Shown here: in pieces, positions 50,149 through 59,072 of the stretch
Layout: every line of letters begins with the position of its first letter
Position numbering within the stretch: position 1 is the first letter of the stretch
From: a bacterium
GTDB lineage: Bacteria; Bdellovibrionota_C; UBA2361; RFPC01
DNA: 64,000 nucleotides
Assembly: GCA_030431715.1 (NCBI GenBank)
Contig: JAUIIO010000002.1
Location: 62,001-126,000, forward strand
Reading direction: 5' to 3'
The notes under the pieces: generated by a model
Database searches by the model: none
What the model was told of the DNA's origin: nothing
Seen by the model: the letters and a program-made list of their open reading frames with translations, nothing else
Made by a program: the position numbers and the translations under genes

Positions 50149-53100
50149 TTATTTGATTTTTAGAGGAAGTGAATCATTATCTTGGCCATCTTTCACTCTT
50201 GCCCGCCAGCAATACTTCCCGCTTCGAACTTTCCGAGTAAGTTTAGGGCCTACGACTTCATACGTTTTGGCCTTCTCCCAAGCCTCATCCGATTTTTTCT
50301 TACATTTTCGTCGATTCACTTTTTTACGAGATTTTAGGAGATCAACTTCATACTTCGTAATATCAGTAGCGCTTTCTGGCGCATCCCATGTGAAGCGTAC
50401 ACGCTTTTTCTTCTGCCTACTGGATTTTTTCTTGCGATCTCGAACTTTGCGCGATTTAAAGCTTGTACAAAGTGACTCTCGCGCTTCTTTAATATAATCA
50501 ACAATACTTCCCCATATTGAGAAGTGTCTGATACTCGAAGTACATACTGACACAGTGCCATCATCAGCGCGCCTGACCGTGGTATCAACTTCTTCTTTAG
50601 ACCACGTTCCGGTTTCCTCATTATAGCTGGCTATATAAATAGAGTCCGCATCCGTACCATACTTGCTTTGAATATCATCTTCATCTACTGGGAAGCAGAT
50701 CGATGCGCCTGAATCAAGTTCCTCGACGTTTTCTCCGTTTACGATAAATGATATATCCATCGCCTGTACTACTTTTGCGTTCGTAGGGGATCGATATCCT
50801 TTTGCTGTTCCAGACTTGATGAGAGCAGTAGATGACTGAGGGAGAGCTCCTTTAGGGATCCCTAACTCTACACCACCAGCAATTCTAATCTCAGCATCAG
50901 TTGTTGAGTTAAACGTCTTAGACTCCTCTTCATAAAAAGCTCCTTCATCAATGAGCGTTAGATCTAGAGTTCCAGACGTAGCTTGTCTCTTTGGTCGATG
51001 TATCGTCTCACCAAAATAGAAACGGTACTCATCATCTTCTAAAATGATGCCATGACAGTGAATATTCCATTTTTCAGGCTTCTTTGGTTTCGCAACTAAG
51101 AGCTTCAGTGCAACACTTTCTGTGCCATAACCATGAGCAAACTGGTCATTCGCATTATTCGCGTAGCAATAGACTTCCTGAGTACTCAGTACTCCAGCAC
51201 CATCTCCTTCAGCTATAACCGGAAGGACGGTAAGAGTGTAGTTTGGTGGAACTACTGAAAAGTTTAAGGAAACTGTTTCCCCGGTTGCAGGAGTAACCGT
51301 CTGCGGTGCAGGTGGAAATTCTTCTCCTGTATCACTCGTATAAGGAAAAACGCGTACTTCATATTTTTTATCACCTATCACCGAAACGCGAGCTGAGCCA
51401 TTCACAATATCAGCTCCGTAATAAAGATCTTCAATAGGGCCATTTTCTGCGCCAACAATTGGGGAAGCAGGAGTAGGAGCCGCAGAAGCTGACGGGCTCG
51501 GTGAAGGAGCTGTTTCTGCTTCCTTATTAAATGAGTAATGTTCTACTGACACCCATCCGGCAGTAACAGGATTCCCATTCTTATCTTTCGCTGAAATATT
51601 TAGAAACGTAGTAAGTGGCACAAGTTCAATCTCAATGGTCTGTGAGCCACTTTCACTGGCTGTGAATTCTACAAAGTTTCTTTTTACCCCATAGTCTATT
51701 CCATCAGCGGTAATGAATCCATCGCGAGCAAAGTCTGCAGCTGAACCAGCGCCTTCATCACCCAGGATGTAGAGTGAAGCGGTATAATCGAGATTTCCTA
51801 TAAGAGAAAAGGTTGCCTCCCCAGTGCTGTTGGTAGAAAAACGGTAATCACTTTGCCCACTAGGGCTGATTGATGACACATTGTACTCAATGCTCACTCC
51901 TGAAACCCTCTGCCCAGTAGTCGTATCAACCGCTCTAATGGTTACTGAGGTATCTCTGACTGGCTGATAGTAGTTCAATGTCTTCGTCTGACTGGCAGCA
52001 ATGGTAATGCGCTGATCGGCACCTATGCTCGCGCCCTGCGAAATCATACAATCATACGTACCGGGAGCAACTCTCAGTGTCGCTGAGGAGAAATTAGGCT
52101 TAAATTCCTTATAGGAAGGCTCCCCACTTACCGTATTGTAACAGTTAATAGCAGCATATTCACCGCTCTGAAGTGGAGTAGCGGTGCCACTGCTATTTCG
52201 TAGAGTAGCTACAATGTTAGCGGATCTGTTTACTACCGTGTAGCTCACTGTACTCGTACTATTTGCCGCTACGGTAATATACTCGAGGTAGCCTCCCATT
52301 CCGTCATAGGTTACGAAACAGTAGTATGAGCCAGCCGCTACTTCCATTGATGTAGAGCTATATCCAGGATGAATCACTTTCTCGTAGTGCCGCGTGTAAT
52401 TGACGTCATCACAGGTGAGGTGCGCTGTTTCACCTGCTTGCAGCGAATACGCCGCATTACTGCTGTTAACCAATGCCCCTCGAATAGTCGCGTCAGTAGG
52501 TACTACTGTAAAATCGAAGCTCTCAGTGGAGCTACCATATACATATATATACTGATCAAAACCACGAGTATTTTTATACTTTACATGACATTCAAATGAA
52601 CCCTCGCCAACATCTAGCGTTGCTGATGATGTTCCTGAGACAAAGACTTTTGTATAAGTGGTATCTTCATAAGAGCTATAGCATTCAAGAGCTGCATACT
52701 CATTTGGCTGTAAGTAGTAAACTGCACCATTTGAATCTTTCAGATTGGCTGTAATTTGTGAATTCAGATCTGGAACAGTTTCAGATATTGCTCCTGTACC
52801 AGAAGCAGGCACACTTATAAAGTAAGGGTATCCTGCGAGACCATTTATAGTATAAGTACAATCATAATCACTCGCCACAACGTTGAGGTACACATAATCG
52901 TATCCTTCCTCAATTATGCCTGTGTATTGCGTGGTAGAATATCGGTCTTCACACTTCACAGAGATCGTATCGTCATCAGTTGCGAAGTAAGGATTCCCAT
53001 ACTGGTCATAGAGAGATGCCGATATATATGCATCCGTTTGACCTAGTGATACGGTTACTACGGTAGAAGTACTTCCGGCACTGGCTGAAACAACATTATA

Positions 53101-53727
53101 ATACGAATCATAGTAGCCGCTCATATCCCACGCAGAGATATCCATCGGATCATTGTCGCCCAGCTCCAATCCTATATACGCTTCCCCTATTGAATTTGTA
53201 GATGTGTAAACAAAGAAATCAGGGTTTGTATCTCGATACGCATTTACTATATATCCACTAATCGGGGAAACACCATCATCAACAATCACTTTAATATATC
53301 TTGCAAAAACAGTAAGGCGGTACTGCGAGACCACATACTCATCTCCACCGCCATCATACTCAGAATCTGTCTTGAAAGGAGTAAACTTAATGAGTTTGTT
53401 TCTGTAGAGCCCTCCGTCTTCCAGATCCGGACTTCTACGAGGAATAAGTTCTAGAGTATATTCTATTCCTTCTTGAATACCGTAGTCATATTCGATCTCC
53501 CCGGCACTATCAGTAGTCTCAAATCCGATATAATTGCCACCTTCATATATGTTGATCTCTAATCCTTCCGCAGGCGTTGTATTATCCGGATGAACAACAT
53601 TAAACTTAAGCTTTGAAATTGTATCTGCTACCACCATGGTTGGCAGGAGAAGCAAAAGACACAGTACTAGATTGAAAAGTTGCACAGATCTTTTAGAAAC
53701 TGAGCTCTCTGATTTACATGACTTCAT
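50149..53727 (-). CDS. Giant secreted repeat protein
   Basis: A 1192-residue protein with a signal peptide (QLFNLVLCLLLLLPTMVVADT). Carboxypeptidase-regulatory/Ig-like beta modules fill about 35-720; four of them (roughly 230-590) are tandem repeats of about 90 residues with a conserved Cys pair (for example YAALECYSS ... FECHVKYK, and TAHLTCDD ... YYCFVTYD). A Pro/Ser/Ala linker with PSPSPSASAAPTPASP follows, then further beta modules, and a C-terminal basic part (RKVRDRKKKSSRQKKKRVRF) with a fibronectin-III-like module. It may be a surface or extracellular adhesin-like protein, retained by unknown means. The start could be ATG 53799, giving 24 more residues. Confidence 0.7.
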   Translation of the reverse strand: MKSCKSESSVSKRSVQLFNLVLCLLLLLPTMVVADTISKLKFNVVHPDNTTPAEGLEINIYEGGNYIGFETTDSAGEIEYDYGIQEGIEYTLELIPRRSPDLEDGGLYRNKLIKFTPFKTDSEYDGGGDEYVVSQYRLTVFARYIKVIVDDGVSPISGYIVNAYRDTNPDFFVYTSTNSIGEAYIGLELGDNDPMDISAWDMSGYYDSYYNVVSASAGSTSTVVTVSLGQTDAYISASLYDQYGNPYFATDDDTISVKCEDRYSTTQYTGIIEEGYDYVYLNVVASDYDCTYTINGLAGYPYFISVPASGTGAISETVPDLNSQITANLKDSNGAVYYLQPNEYAALECYSSYEDTTYTKVFVSGTSSATLDVGEGSFECHVKYKNTRGFDQYIYVYGSSTESFDFTVVPTDATIRGALVNSSNAAYSLQAGETAHLTCDDVNYTRHYEKVIHPGYSSTSMEVAAGSYYCFVTYDGMGGYLEYITVAANSTSTVSYTVVNRSANIVATLRNSSGTATPLQSGEYAAINCYNTVSGEPSYKEFKPNFSSATLRVAPGTYDCMISQGASIGADQRITIAASQTKTLNYYQPVRDTSVTIRAVDTTTGQRVSGVSIEYNVSSISPSGQSDYRFSTNSTGEATFSLIGNLDYTASLYILGDEGAGSAADFARDGFITADGIDYGVKRNFVEFTASESGSQTIEIELVPLTTFLNISAKDKNGNPVTAGWVSVEHYSFNKEAETAPSPSPSASAAPTPASPIVGAENGPIEDLYYGADIVNGSARVSVIGDKKYEVRVFPYTSDTGEEFPPAPQTVTPATGETVSLNFSVVPPNYTLTVLPVIAEGDGAGVLSTQEVYCYANNANDQFAHGYGTESVALKLLVAKPKKPEKWNIHCHGIILEDDEYRFYFGETIHRPKRQATSGTLDLTLIDEGAFYEEESKTFNSTTDAEIRIAGGVELGIPKGALPQSSTALIKSGTAKGYRSPTNAKVVQAMDISFIVNGENVEELDSGASICFPVDEDDIQSKYGTDADSIYIASYNEETGTWSKEEVDTTVRRADDGTVSVCTSSIRHFSIWGSIVDYIKEARESLCTSFKSRKVRDRKKKSSRQKKKRVRFTWDAPESATDITKYEVDLLKSRKKVNRRKCKKKSDEAWEKAKTYEVVGPKLTRKVRSGKYCWRARVKDGQDNDSLPLKIK

Positions 53728-53952
53728 GAACGTATCACACACGCGAAAAATTAAAGGCCGTACGATTCTCTCGTATAGTGTAATACGGCTGATCCTCATC
53801 AGAGCTTAATGATAAAAAGCCGGTAATTTCCGTGATTTATCTCACAATAATGACATAACTAGCTGTATTCACAGCGCTTTTATTAAGAACTCCTCCCTCC
53901 TTTCAGCGCATCTTTATAAGAGAAGATAAATGGCGCATAGAGGAACAATAAA

Positions 53953-54417
53953 ATGCTACGCACAGGATTAACGCTCTTACTCTTATCCACACTTTCCCTA
54001 GCTGGTTGCGGCAGCAGCGGATCTGATACTGCAACAACTCGGTCATTCAACGGCCTCTGGGAAGTCTTTTACAATATCGTGGTAGACGATTGTGGGCTAC
54101 TTGAACAGGACGAGATCTCATTTGAAGACGAGCATCAGATTACTGAAAACGCTAATACTATTATGCTAGATACTACTCAACTTCTGAGCGCTAGTTATGA
54201 AGGTGCATTGCGTTCTGAGGATTCCTTCACTGCAAGCTCAAGTATCGATGGTGACATATTCGGTGTAGGCATCAACTGCACCCTAACTGAAGACGTCGCG
54301 TATAACGATCTCAAAGATGACACCGCCTCAACTATCTACAACGTTAGAATCAAGTGTGATGATGGCACTGTATGCGACAGCTTTACTCGCGGAACAGCAG
54401 TGAAAGTTGCAGAATAG
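53953..54417 (+). CDS. Small lipoprotein
   Basis: A 154-residue protein. The signal peptide ends in a lipobox, LAGC (TLLLLSTLSLAGCGSSG), so it is lipidated at C18. The mature part is acidic with four or more Cys (DDCGLL; INCTLT; IKCDDGTVCDS) that may form disulfides. No family recognised. It is divergent from the giant secreted protein and followed by the left terminal repeat of the HNH element 31 bases after its stop. Confidence 0.75.
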   Translation: MLRTGLTLLLLSTLSLAGCGSSGSDTATTRSFNGLWEVFYNIVVDDCGLLEQDEISFEDEHQITENANTIMLDTTQLLSASYEGALRSEDSFTASSSIDGDIFGVGINCTLTEDVAYNDLKDDTASTIYNVRIKCDDGTVCDSFTRGTAVKVAE

Positions 54418-54447
54418 TAAAGAAAACGTGAGGGAACGCAGCACCCA

Positions 54448-54532
54448 GTGGCGCTGAGCGCTCGACCGGGCCTGCGAGCATCCAGAAGGCTTGTCCGGCC
54501 ATAGCTTAAGCGACGGCTGATACGCAGCAGCG
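54448..54532 (+). repeat. Left terminal repeat of the HNH element (copy 2)
   Basis: 85 bases, nearly identical to 39625-39710 with about five mismatches; it lies just downstream of the HNH gene's stop (54545), in inverted orientation to the right repeat. Confidence 0.8.
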
Positions 54533-54544
54533 TTTCTCTCCTAA

Positions 54545-55425
54545 TTACCGAATAAGCCCCGCATCTCTAGCCATAAGCTGATTGTGATTCCGACAAAGCA
54601 GCCTCAAATTCTCAACCGAACTCACTCCACCAACCGCCACAGGCTTAATATGATCAAACTCAACACTCCACCGGGAGCCACACACAGAACCATCCTTATT
54701 CCTATAAGTACAACAGCCCCCATCTCTCTCAAGCACTTCTTTCTTAACTTTCGGTGAAATATACCGCCTGTTCTTACTCCCTCTCTCCTTACGAGTTCCC
54801 ATCTTCTCTTTCTTAGACCCCTCAGCTGCCAGTATTTGCTCAATCCCCTCAAGAAAGAGCTCCTCAATACTCACTCCCTTACCGGAGTACTTACGTGACA
54901 GTATCTCTCGAGCCTGTTCAATCTTCGCACTCTTTTCTCTGGAGTAAGAAAAGGTAACCTTGAGCCGCTCCTCAAGCACCACTTCCTGACGAATCACCAC
55001 CGGTGGTGGAGTGACACGATTCTCACCTGCTGGTGGAGTAGGAAAACTCGCGACTCAAATGTCATTGCGAGGAGCGCAAAGCCGCAGGCTGAGTGACGAA
55101 GCAATCTCACTGCTCAACCACATATAGCCGGGGCAAGGAGATTGCTTCGTCGTTCGGCTAACGCCTCAGCTCCTCGCAATGACAGCATCTCAGGCTCATC
55201 AAGGATCTCACTCAGTGTACAGAGCGATACCTCTCTTCTCCTAAGAAGCTCACACACCTCTGGTCTTTTAAGATAAAGCCTTGCCGCTCTAATTCTCCTG
55301 TTGGCTGCTCCATCAGAATACTTAAGCCCACGCACCAGATAATGGTGGAGTGAGGAAATCATTATACCGTAGCCACCAAGGTGGTGGAGTGCTACCGCTG
55401 CTGCGTACCAACTGGATGCTCGCAC
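54545..55425 (-). pseudogene. DUF222-like HNH endonuclease gene split by a palindromic insert
   Basis: Two pieces of one protein. The N-terminal piece (from 55425) contains YSDGAANRRIRAARLYLKRP and ends in a 123-base palindrome (55061-55183). The C-terminal piece resumes after it in an open frame (SFPTPPAGENRVTPPP), then VTFSYSREKSAKIEQAREIL and the HNH motif region: YISPKVKKEVLERDGG, CTYRNKDGSVCG (zinc-type Cys), FDHIKPVAVGG and NLRLLCRNHNQLMA. The catalytic HNH residues (DHIKP, NLRLLC.NHN) are intact, so the short ORF starting GTG 55000 could still yield a nuclease domain alone. The ancestral gene read through both pieces. Family members are often multi-copy in their genomes. Confidence 0.7.
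55061..55183. mobile_element. Palindromic MITE-like insert inside the HNH gene
   Basis: Ends GTCATTGCGAGGAGCG and its near-complement CTCCTCGCAATGAC; inside are GACGAAGCAATCTC and GAGATTGCTTCGTC. Same family and same insertion point as the copy at 39930-40050, so the insert preceded duplication of the HNH element. Confidence 0.8.
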
Positions 55426-55478
55426 ATGTCTTGCGTAGCCTTGGCGAAGGGGGAAGTCGCTTGTACGCTCAGCGCCAC
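55395..55478 (-). repeat. Right terminal repeat of the HNH element
   Basis: Read on the minus strand it starts GTGGCGCTGAGCG, then has an unrelated 40-base core, then GCGAGCATCCAG, TTGG and TACGCAGCAGCGG. It leads into the N-terminal HNH fragment as copy 1 does at 39625-39710. Confidence 0.7.
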
Positions 55479-55553
55479 AAACTCATTTACTCCATAACTT
55501 TCACTACTAACAATACTAGCTGGTGTTTTTCGCAGTTTCCTACTTAATAGCGC

Positions 55554-57125
55554 CTAAAGCGCTCCCTCTAAGATGAGAGTGGAACAGTCTCCTGTTTCAC
55601 TAATTCCTATAGCAGATACTTCATCAAGATCGCTATTTATCAACACAAGTTGAGACATCTCATTCTTCAAAGCTTCGCTGTCGGTAAACTCAAGTAAACC
55701 AAAGGATCCCGTTTCATCAGTTTCTATTACGAGTTTCGTAGCGATAGCCTCATTATCGAGACAAACTGTATATTCACCGTCGCTCAGGTCTTTCACTCGG
55801 ACACTACCAAAGGTAAATCCACCAGATCGAGGCTCAATACAACCAGTACCCTCACCACTATCTCCGCTTAGAGCCACACACTTTCTTGAGGTCTCACCAA
55901 TATTTGCAGCATCCCCACAAACAAGTCTCCCATACGCCTTGGTTGACACATCTCCCTTACAGGTATCTGAGATATAAAGAGAGGTTGAGGACTGTGGATC
56001 AAAGCTTAACCACTTAAATACATCTTCATTCACATTAGCTGTAGCGCTCACATCAGCTGCAGCCATCAATAATGATCTTCTACTTGCTCCTTCTCGTTTA
56101 TCTCTCCTTCTTTTTCTTCTCCTCTTTCGGTTCCCTTTCTTCGTTGCCTTGCTCGCAGATTGTCCTCCGATACCAAGGTTTACCTGAGAAAGGTTTGGCA
56201 CAAATGAAATATTCGAATCAAAAGCAGTATCACCAATAGTGAGGTCTCTTAGCAGATCATAACTGTAATCGATCTTCTTATCATCAAACTCTCCCTGCTC
56301 AGCTTCATCTAAATCACCATAAATTTCGGCATCAGTAGTATTCGCGTCATAAGAACGGAATTGAAGCATCTGTCGATACCTTCCTACCCCACTTAAGGCG
56401 CAGGCACGTAAGGTACGATCGGTGGGTAATCCTGTAAAACTCATATGAAAGTGCGCATCCCCTTCGGTACCATATCCTTCGGGATTAAAATGTCCTTTTC
56501 CTGTCACCTCAGAAGTCTCTTCGGCAGGTATAAAATTACAAAGTGTTCGTACAGATCTACTGTTTCTCGCAAGACTCTCCTCGTCATTGATAAACTTTCC
56601 AAGGCAGTAGTCTTTTCCCTCCTTGCCTCTTCTTAGAGAGATGTTGATTACCTGTTGTTCGAAATTAAAGATTTGCTTGATTTTAGAGTAGCGACTGGTT
56701 TCTTCCTGTTCTTCTCCCAAGGGGTTCTTGAAGATCTTGAGCTCACCTTCGCAAACTTCACTACCTTCTGTGAGAGTCCCGGGGCACTGTATATTGGTGA
56801 CCTTTCTTTCTGTAACTGTCCCCTTCTCTACCAGTCCATCAACAAAGAAGAGACTCATCTTCTTGGCAGGGCTCTGCCCATCAAACGTTATGGTAAATCC
56901 CATCTGAAAATTTTCAGATATGCCAATTCGCATAGAGGCTGTAAGCCCACTATCACAATAGAGCGGGAAAAAGGTCTCCTCTATCTTGTCCTGGCAAAGA
57001 GCTGTGGTAGCAGATAGAGTCAGAAAAATGAGAATTGATAGAAATCGCACGCACAACCTTATGTCAAAGTTTACGTCCAAAAGAATCGTCAAGTGATGGG
57101 AAATACTAAAGAGGTTGCTGGGCAA
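55554..57125 (-). CDS. Secreted protein of unknown function
   Basis: About 500 residues. A signal peptide is present near VRFLSILIFLTLSATTALC; the formal start TTG 57125 is earlier, and GTG 57047 is an alternative that removes the odd N-terminal part. The body is rich in Cys and beta structure (YCDSGLTAS; VTNIQCPGTLTEGSEVCEG; TGCIEPRSGGF). A basic run KKGNRKRRRKRRRDKREGAS in the middle (about 340-360) may be a proteolytic cleavage site or a surface-binding stretch and splits the protein into two halves. GTEGDAHFHMSFTGLP resembles CHRD-type modules. No neighbour suggests a role. Confidence 0.55.
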   Translation of the reverse strand: MPSNLFSISHHLTILLDVNFDIRLCVRFLSILIFLTLSATTALCQDKIEETFFPLYCDSGLTASMRIGISENFQMGFTITFDGQSPAKKMSLFFVDGLVEKGTVTERKVTNIQCPGTLTEGSEVCEGELKIFKNPLGEEQEETSRYSKIKQIFNFEQQVINISLRRGKEGKDYCLGKFINDEESLARNSRSVRTLCNFIPAEETSEVTGKGHFNPEGYGTEGDAHFHMSFTGLPTDRTLRACALSGVGRYRQMLQFRSYDANTTDAEIYGDLDEAEQGEFDDKKIDYSYDLLRDLTIGDTAFDSNISFVPNLSQVNLGIGGQSASKATKKGNRKRRRKRRRDKREGASRRSLLMAAADVSATANVNEDVFKWLSFDPQSSTSLYISDTCKGDVSTKAYGRLVCGDAANIGETSRKCVALSGDSGEGTGCIEPRSGGFTFGSVRVKDLSDGEYTVCLDNEAIATKLVIETDETGSFGLLEFTDSEALKNEMSQLVLINSDLDEVSAIGISETGDCSTLILEGAL

Positions 57126-57236
57126 TGACGGCAGAATCTAAGGAGACTCACCTGCAAATAGTTCTAAATACTCTGTTTTGTATTTAAGCGACGTGAGCGC
57201 AGAGTGGGAAAGTCCCCTTTAAAAGTGTGACTTTTC

Positions 57237-57944
57237 TCACTTTTTTCCATGATCAATAGAGTTTGATCTCGCAACTGGCTCCTTTTGCGGCTCTACAAAT
57301 CCTAACCATTCAAGAGTCGCTCTCACCGGGGAACGCTTCTCATGAGTAATGAGCTGACGTAGCGTCTGTGTTTCAGCAAGTAGGAGCAGCTGGTCTCTCT
57401 CTGCCTTTTGCTCAAGTCGCTCTACACGTTCACGCAACCAGTCCCGTTCTTTGCGAACTTCTTTCAGCTGCTCATCACGCATATCAAGGATTTTCTCTTG
57501 GATATCAATGATGTTTTGCATACGCGCTAGCTCTCCATCTAGCACTGGCGTATCCCCTGTAGCATTTTTTTCAGCTTGAATATCTTGTCCTTGAACTGGC
57601 TCCTCAAGGCCTTCTTCGAAGGACTCTGACTCTACCTGTTCCACCGGGGCAGGCTTTTGAATGATATCCGCATCCTCTTTTTTTGAAGGAAATTGAATGA
57701 CGGAGCTCTGTGAGGAGACAACTTCAGGGGCGTCATGTGATTCCTCAACTTTTCTGGCCAGAGACCCCTCAGAAATCCCAAAAACTGAAGTTATATCGTC
57801 ACGCGAGTAGCTTCTCTCACCTTCTGAAGACGTCTCAACGGTGAGGTATCCAGCCTCCGCGAATCTGCTAAGGGTTTGAACAGAGACGCCAGAGAATGTT
57901 GCGGCTTCAGGCTCAGTTAAGAAGGATTTATTGGACATAGACAT
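57237..57944 (-). CDS. MerR-like helix-turn-helix protein with coiled coil
   Basis: A 235-residue soluble protein. Residues 8-58 form a MerR-type DNA-binding unit (TEPEAATFSGVSVQTLSRFA, EAGYLTVE, RSYSRDDI). An acidic, Pro/Ser-rich linker (about 65-125) leads to a long coiled coil (about 128-200: NIIDIQEKILDMRDEQLKEV, RKERDWLRERVERLEQKAER). It lacks a ligand-binding domain, so it may regulate by dimerisation or bind another protein. It ends VARSNSIDHGKK. It is monocistronic or paired with the PhoD gene upstream in transcription (43 bases). Confidence 0.7.
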   Translation of the reverse strand: MSMSNKSFLTEPEAATFSGVSVQTLSRFAEAGYLTVETSSEGERSYSRDDITSVFGISEGSLARKVEESHDAPEVVSSQSSVIQFPSKKEDADIIQKPAPVEQVESESFEEGLEEPVQGQDIQAEKNATGDTPVLDGELARMQNIIDIQEKILDMRDEQLKEVRKERDWLRERVERLEQKAERDQLLLLAETQTLRQLITHEKRSPVRATLEWLGFVEPQKEPVARSNSIDHGKK

Positions 57945-57987
57945 CAGCTCAAAAATTGAAGTTCAAACAGAGTTTAACCTGCTGTCA

Positions 57988-59049
57988 CTATTCTTTAAAG
58001 ACCATAGCGTGCGATAAACGAGTTTTCCCAGTGCGATCCTTAATTTCAGCCCGGAGTGACACCTGAGATGGTAAGTATCTGACTGTAACTACAGCATAAT
58101 TGTGGTGACCAAGAAATATCCCCTGTCGATTGTTCTCCTCCACCACTTTGGACTTCGGAGCCACCTCTGAGCTCAAAGGAGATGACGTCACCTCCAGAAT
58201 CGGCCACTTTCCACCGGCCTCCCAGAGAAGAATCTCAGCATAGTGAGTATCCCCACTCAAGATCACGGTGGGCACCTCTACAGCCTGAAGCACGTGGCGG
58301 AGAACTTCAAAATCGCGGCTATACTGCCTAGCATGCTCATAGTTGGGGTTAGATGATGTTACCTGATTCCCACTTACTAAGAATTGGATCTTCCCTTTCT
58401 TACTGCTCAGAGCATCGGAAATCCAAGAGAGCTGCTTAGCACCAAACAGAGTGGGGTTCTTCTTATCGGGATTCTCCCGGAACGTTCGGTTATCCGTCAG
58501 CACGAAAAGAGCATCTTTGAGTAATAACTCTTGATGTACCCCTTGCGTAAACCCGTGCGGCCTTTCCGGTATCGGCAAATGACTTCTAAAAATCTTCTCA
58601 GACTCTTTCGCAAAAACAAAGCTTGAATCGGCATCCTGTGGTCCAAAATCGTGATCATCCCATATGAAAGAAACGGGCATTGTCTTGAGAAACGCAGTGA
58701 GACCATTAGACTTCATACGCGTTGCGAAGGCAGCTTTCATTGTCTCGACACTCTTGAAATCGGAGTTCTGGTAATAGATAGCATCTCCTAGAATCAAGAA
58801 ATGATCGAGATCCTCTCGCACTATGGATTGAAACATCTCAGGATCTGACTTCGAGATACACGAGCCGAATCCAAACCTGAGACGTTTTGAGCGCTCCTCT
58901 GCGAGCCCTGAATGAGGGGAGAGGAGGAATGCAAAGAACACCCATACGAAAATTAATGAAAAGGCATAGGAATATATGGCTTTTTGCGAAGAGTGTGACT
59001 CAAAACCTATTGGTAAAAAGAATACTCGTCGATGAAATACTCGGGTCAT
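57988..59049 (-). CDS. PhoD-type metallophosphatase/phosphodiesterase
   Basis: A 353-residue exported protein with a membrane/signal helix (YSYAFSLIFVWVFFAFLLSP). Metal-site motifs: FGFGSCISKSDP, LILGDAIYYQNSD (Asp ligand), FIWDDHDFGPQDADSS (the DDHD motif of PhoD), FLVSGNQVTSSNPN and VILSGDTHYAEIL (His-Asp ligands). PhoD enzymes release phosphate from phosphomono- or diesters outside the cytoplasm. It is shorter than Bacillus PhoD and lacks its long insert. The start ATG 59049 is only 23 bases from the divergent HDOD gene, so the two share a promoter region. No Pho-box-like repeat is visible in that short gap. Confidence 0.85.
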   Translation of the reverse strand: MTRVFHRRVFFLPIGFESHSSQKAIYSYAFSLIFVWVFFAFLLSPHSGLAEERSKRLRFGFGSCISKSDPEMFQSIVREDLDHFLILGDAIYYQNSDFKSVETMKAAFATRMKSNGLTAFLKTMPVSFIWDDHDFGPQDADSSFVFAKESEKIFRSHLPIPERPHGFTQGVHQELLLKDALFVLTDNRTFRENPDKKNPTLFGAKQLSWISDALSSKKGKIQFLVSGNQVTSSNPNYEHARQYSRDFEVLRHVLQAVEVPTVILSGDTHYAEILLWEAGGKWPILEVTSSPLSSEVAPKSKVVEENNRQGIFLGHHNYAVVTVRYLPSQVSLRAEIKDRTGKTRLSHAMVFKE

Positions 59050-59072
59050 AGCAGTTACACACAGGGGAACAC

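Larger units (their letters stand above)
54448..55478 (-). mobile_element. HNH-bearing element with ~85-bp imperfect inverted repeats (decayed)
   Basis: Left end (54448-54532, plus orientation) and right end (55395-55478, minus orientation) share GTGGCGCTGAGCG at the outer edge, GCGAGCATCCAG inside and TACGCAGCAGCG at the inner edge; the interior of the right copy is replaced by a different stretch. Between them lies an HNH-type gene broken by a palindromic insert. It looks like a transposable or homing-type unit of about 1 kb whose repeats mark its borders; a shortened relative is at 39625-40050. Border repeats without a transposase suggest mobilisation in trans or by endonuclease-induced repair. 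No target-site duplication is obvious. Confidence 0.6.
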
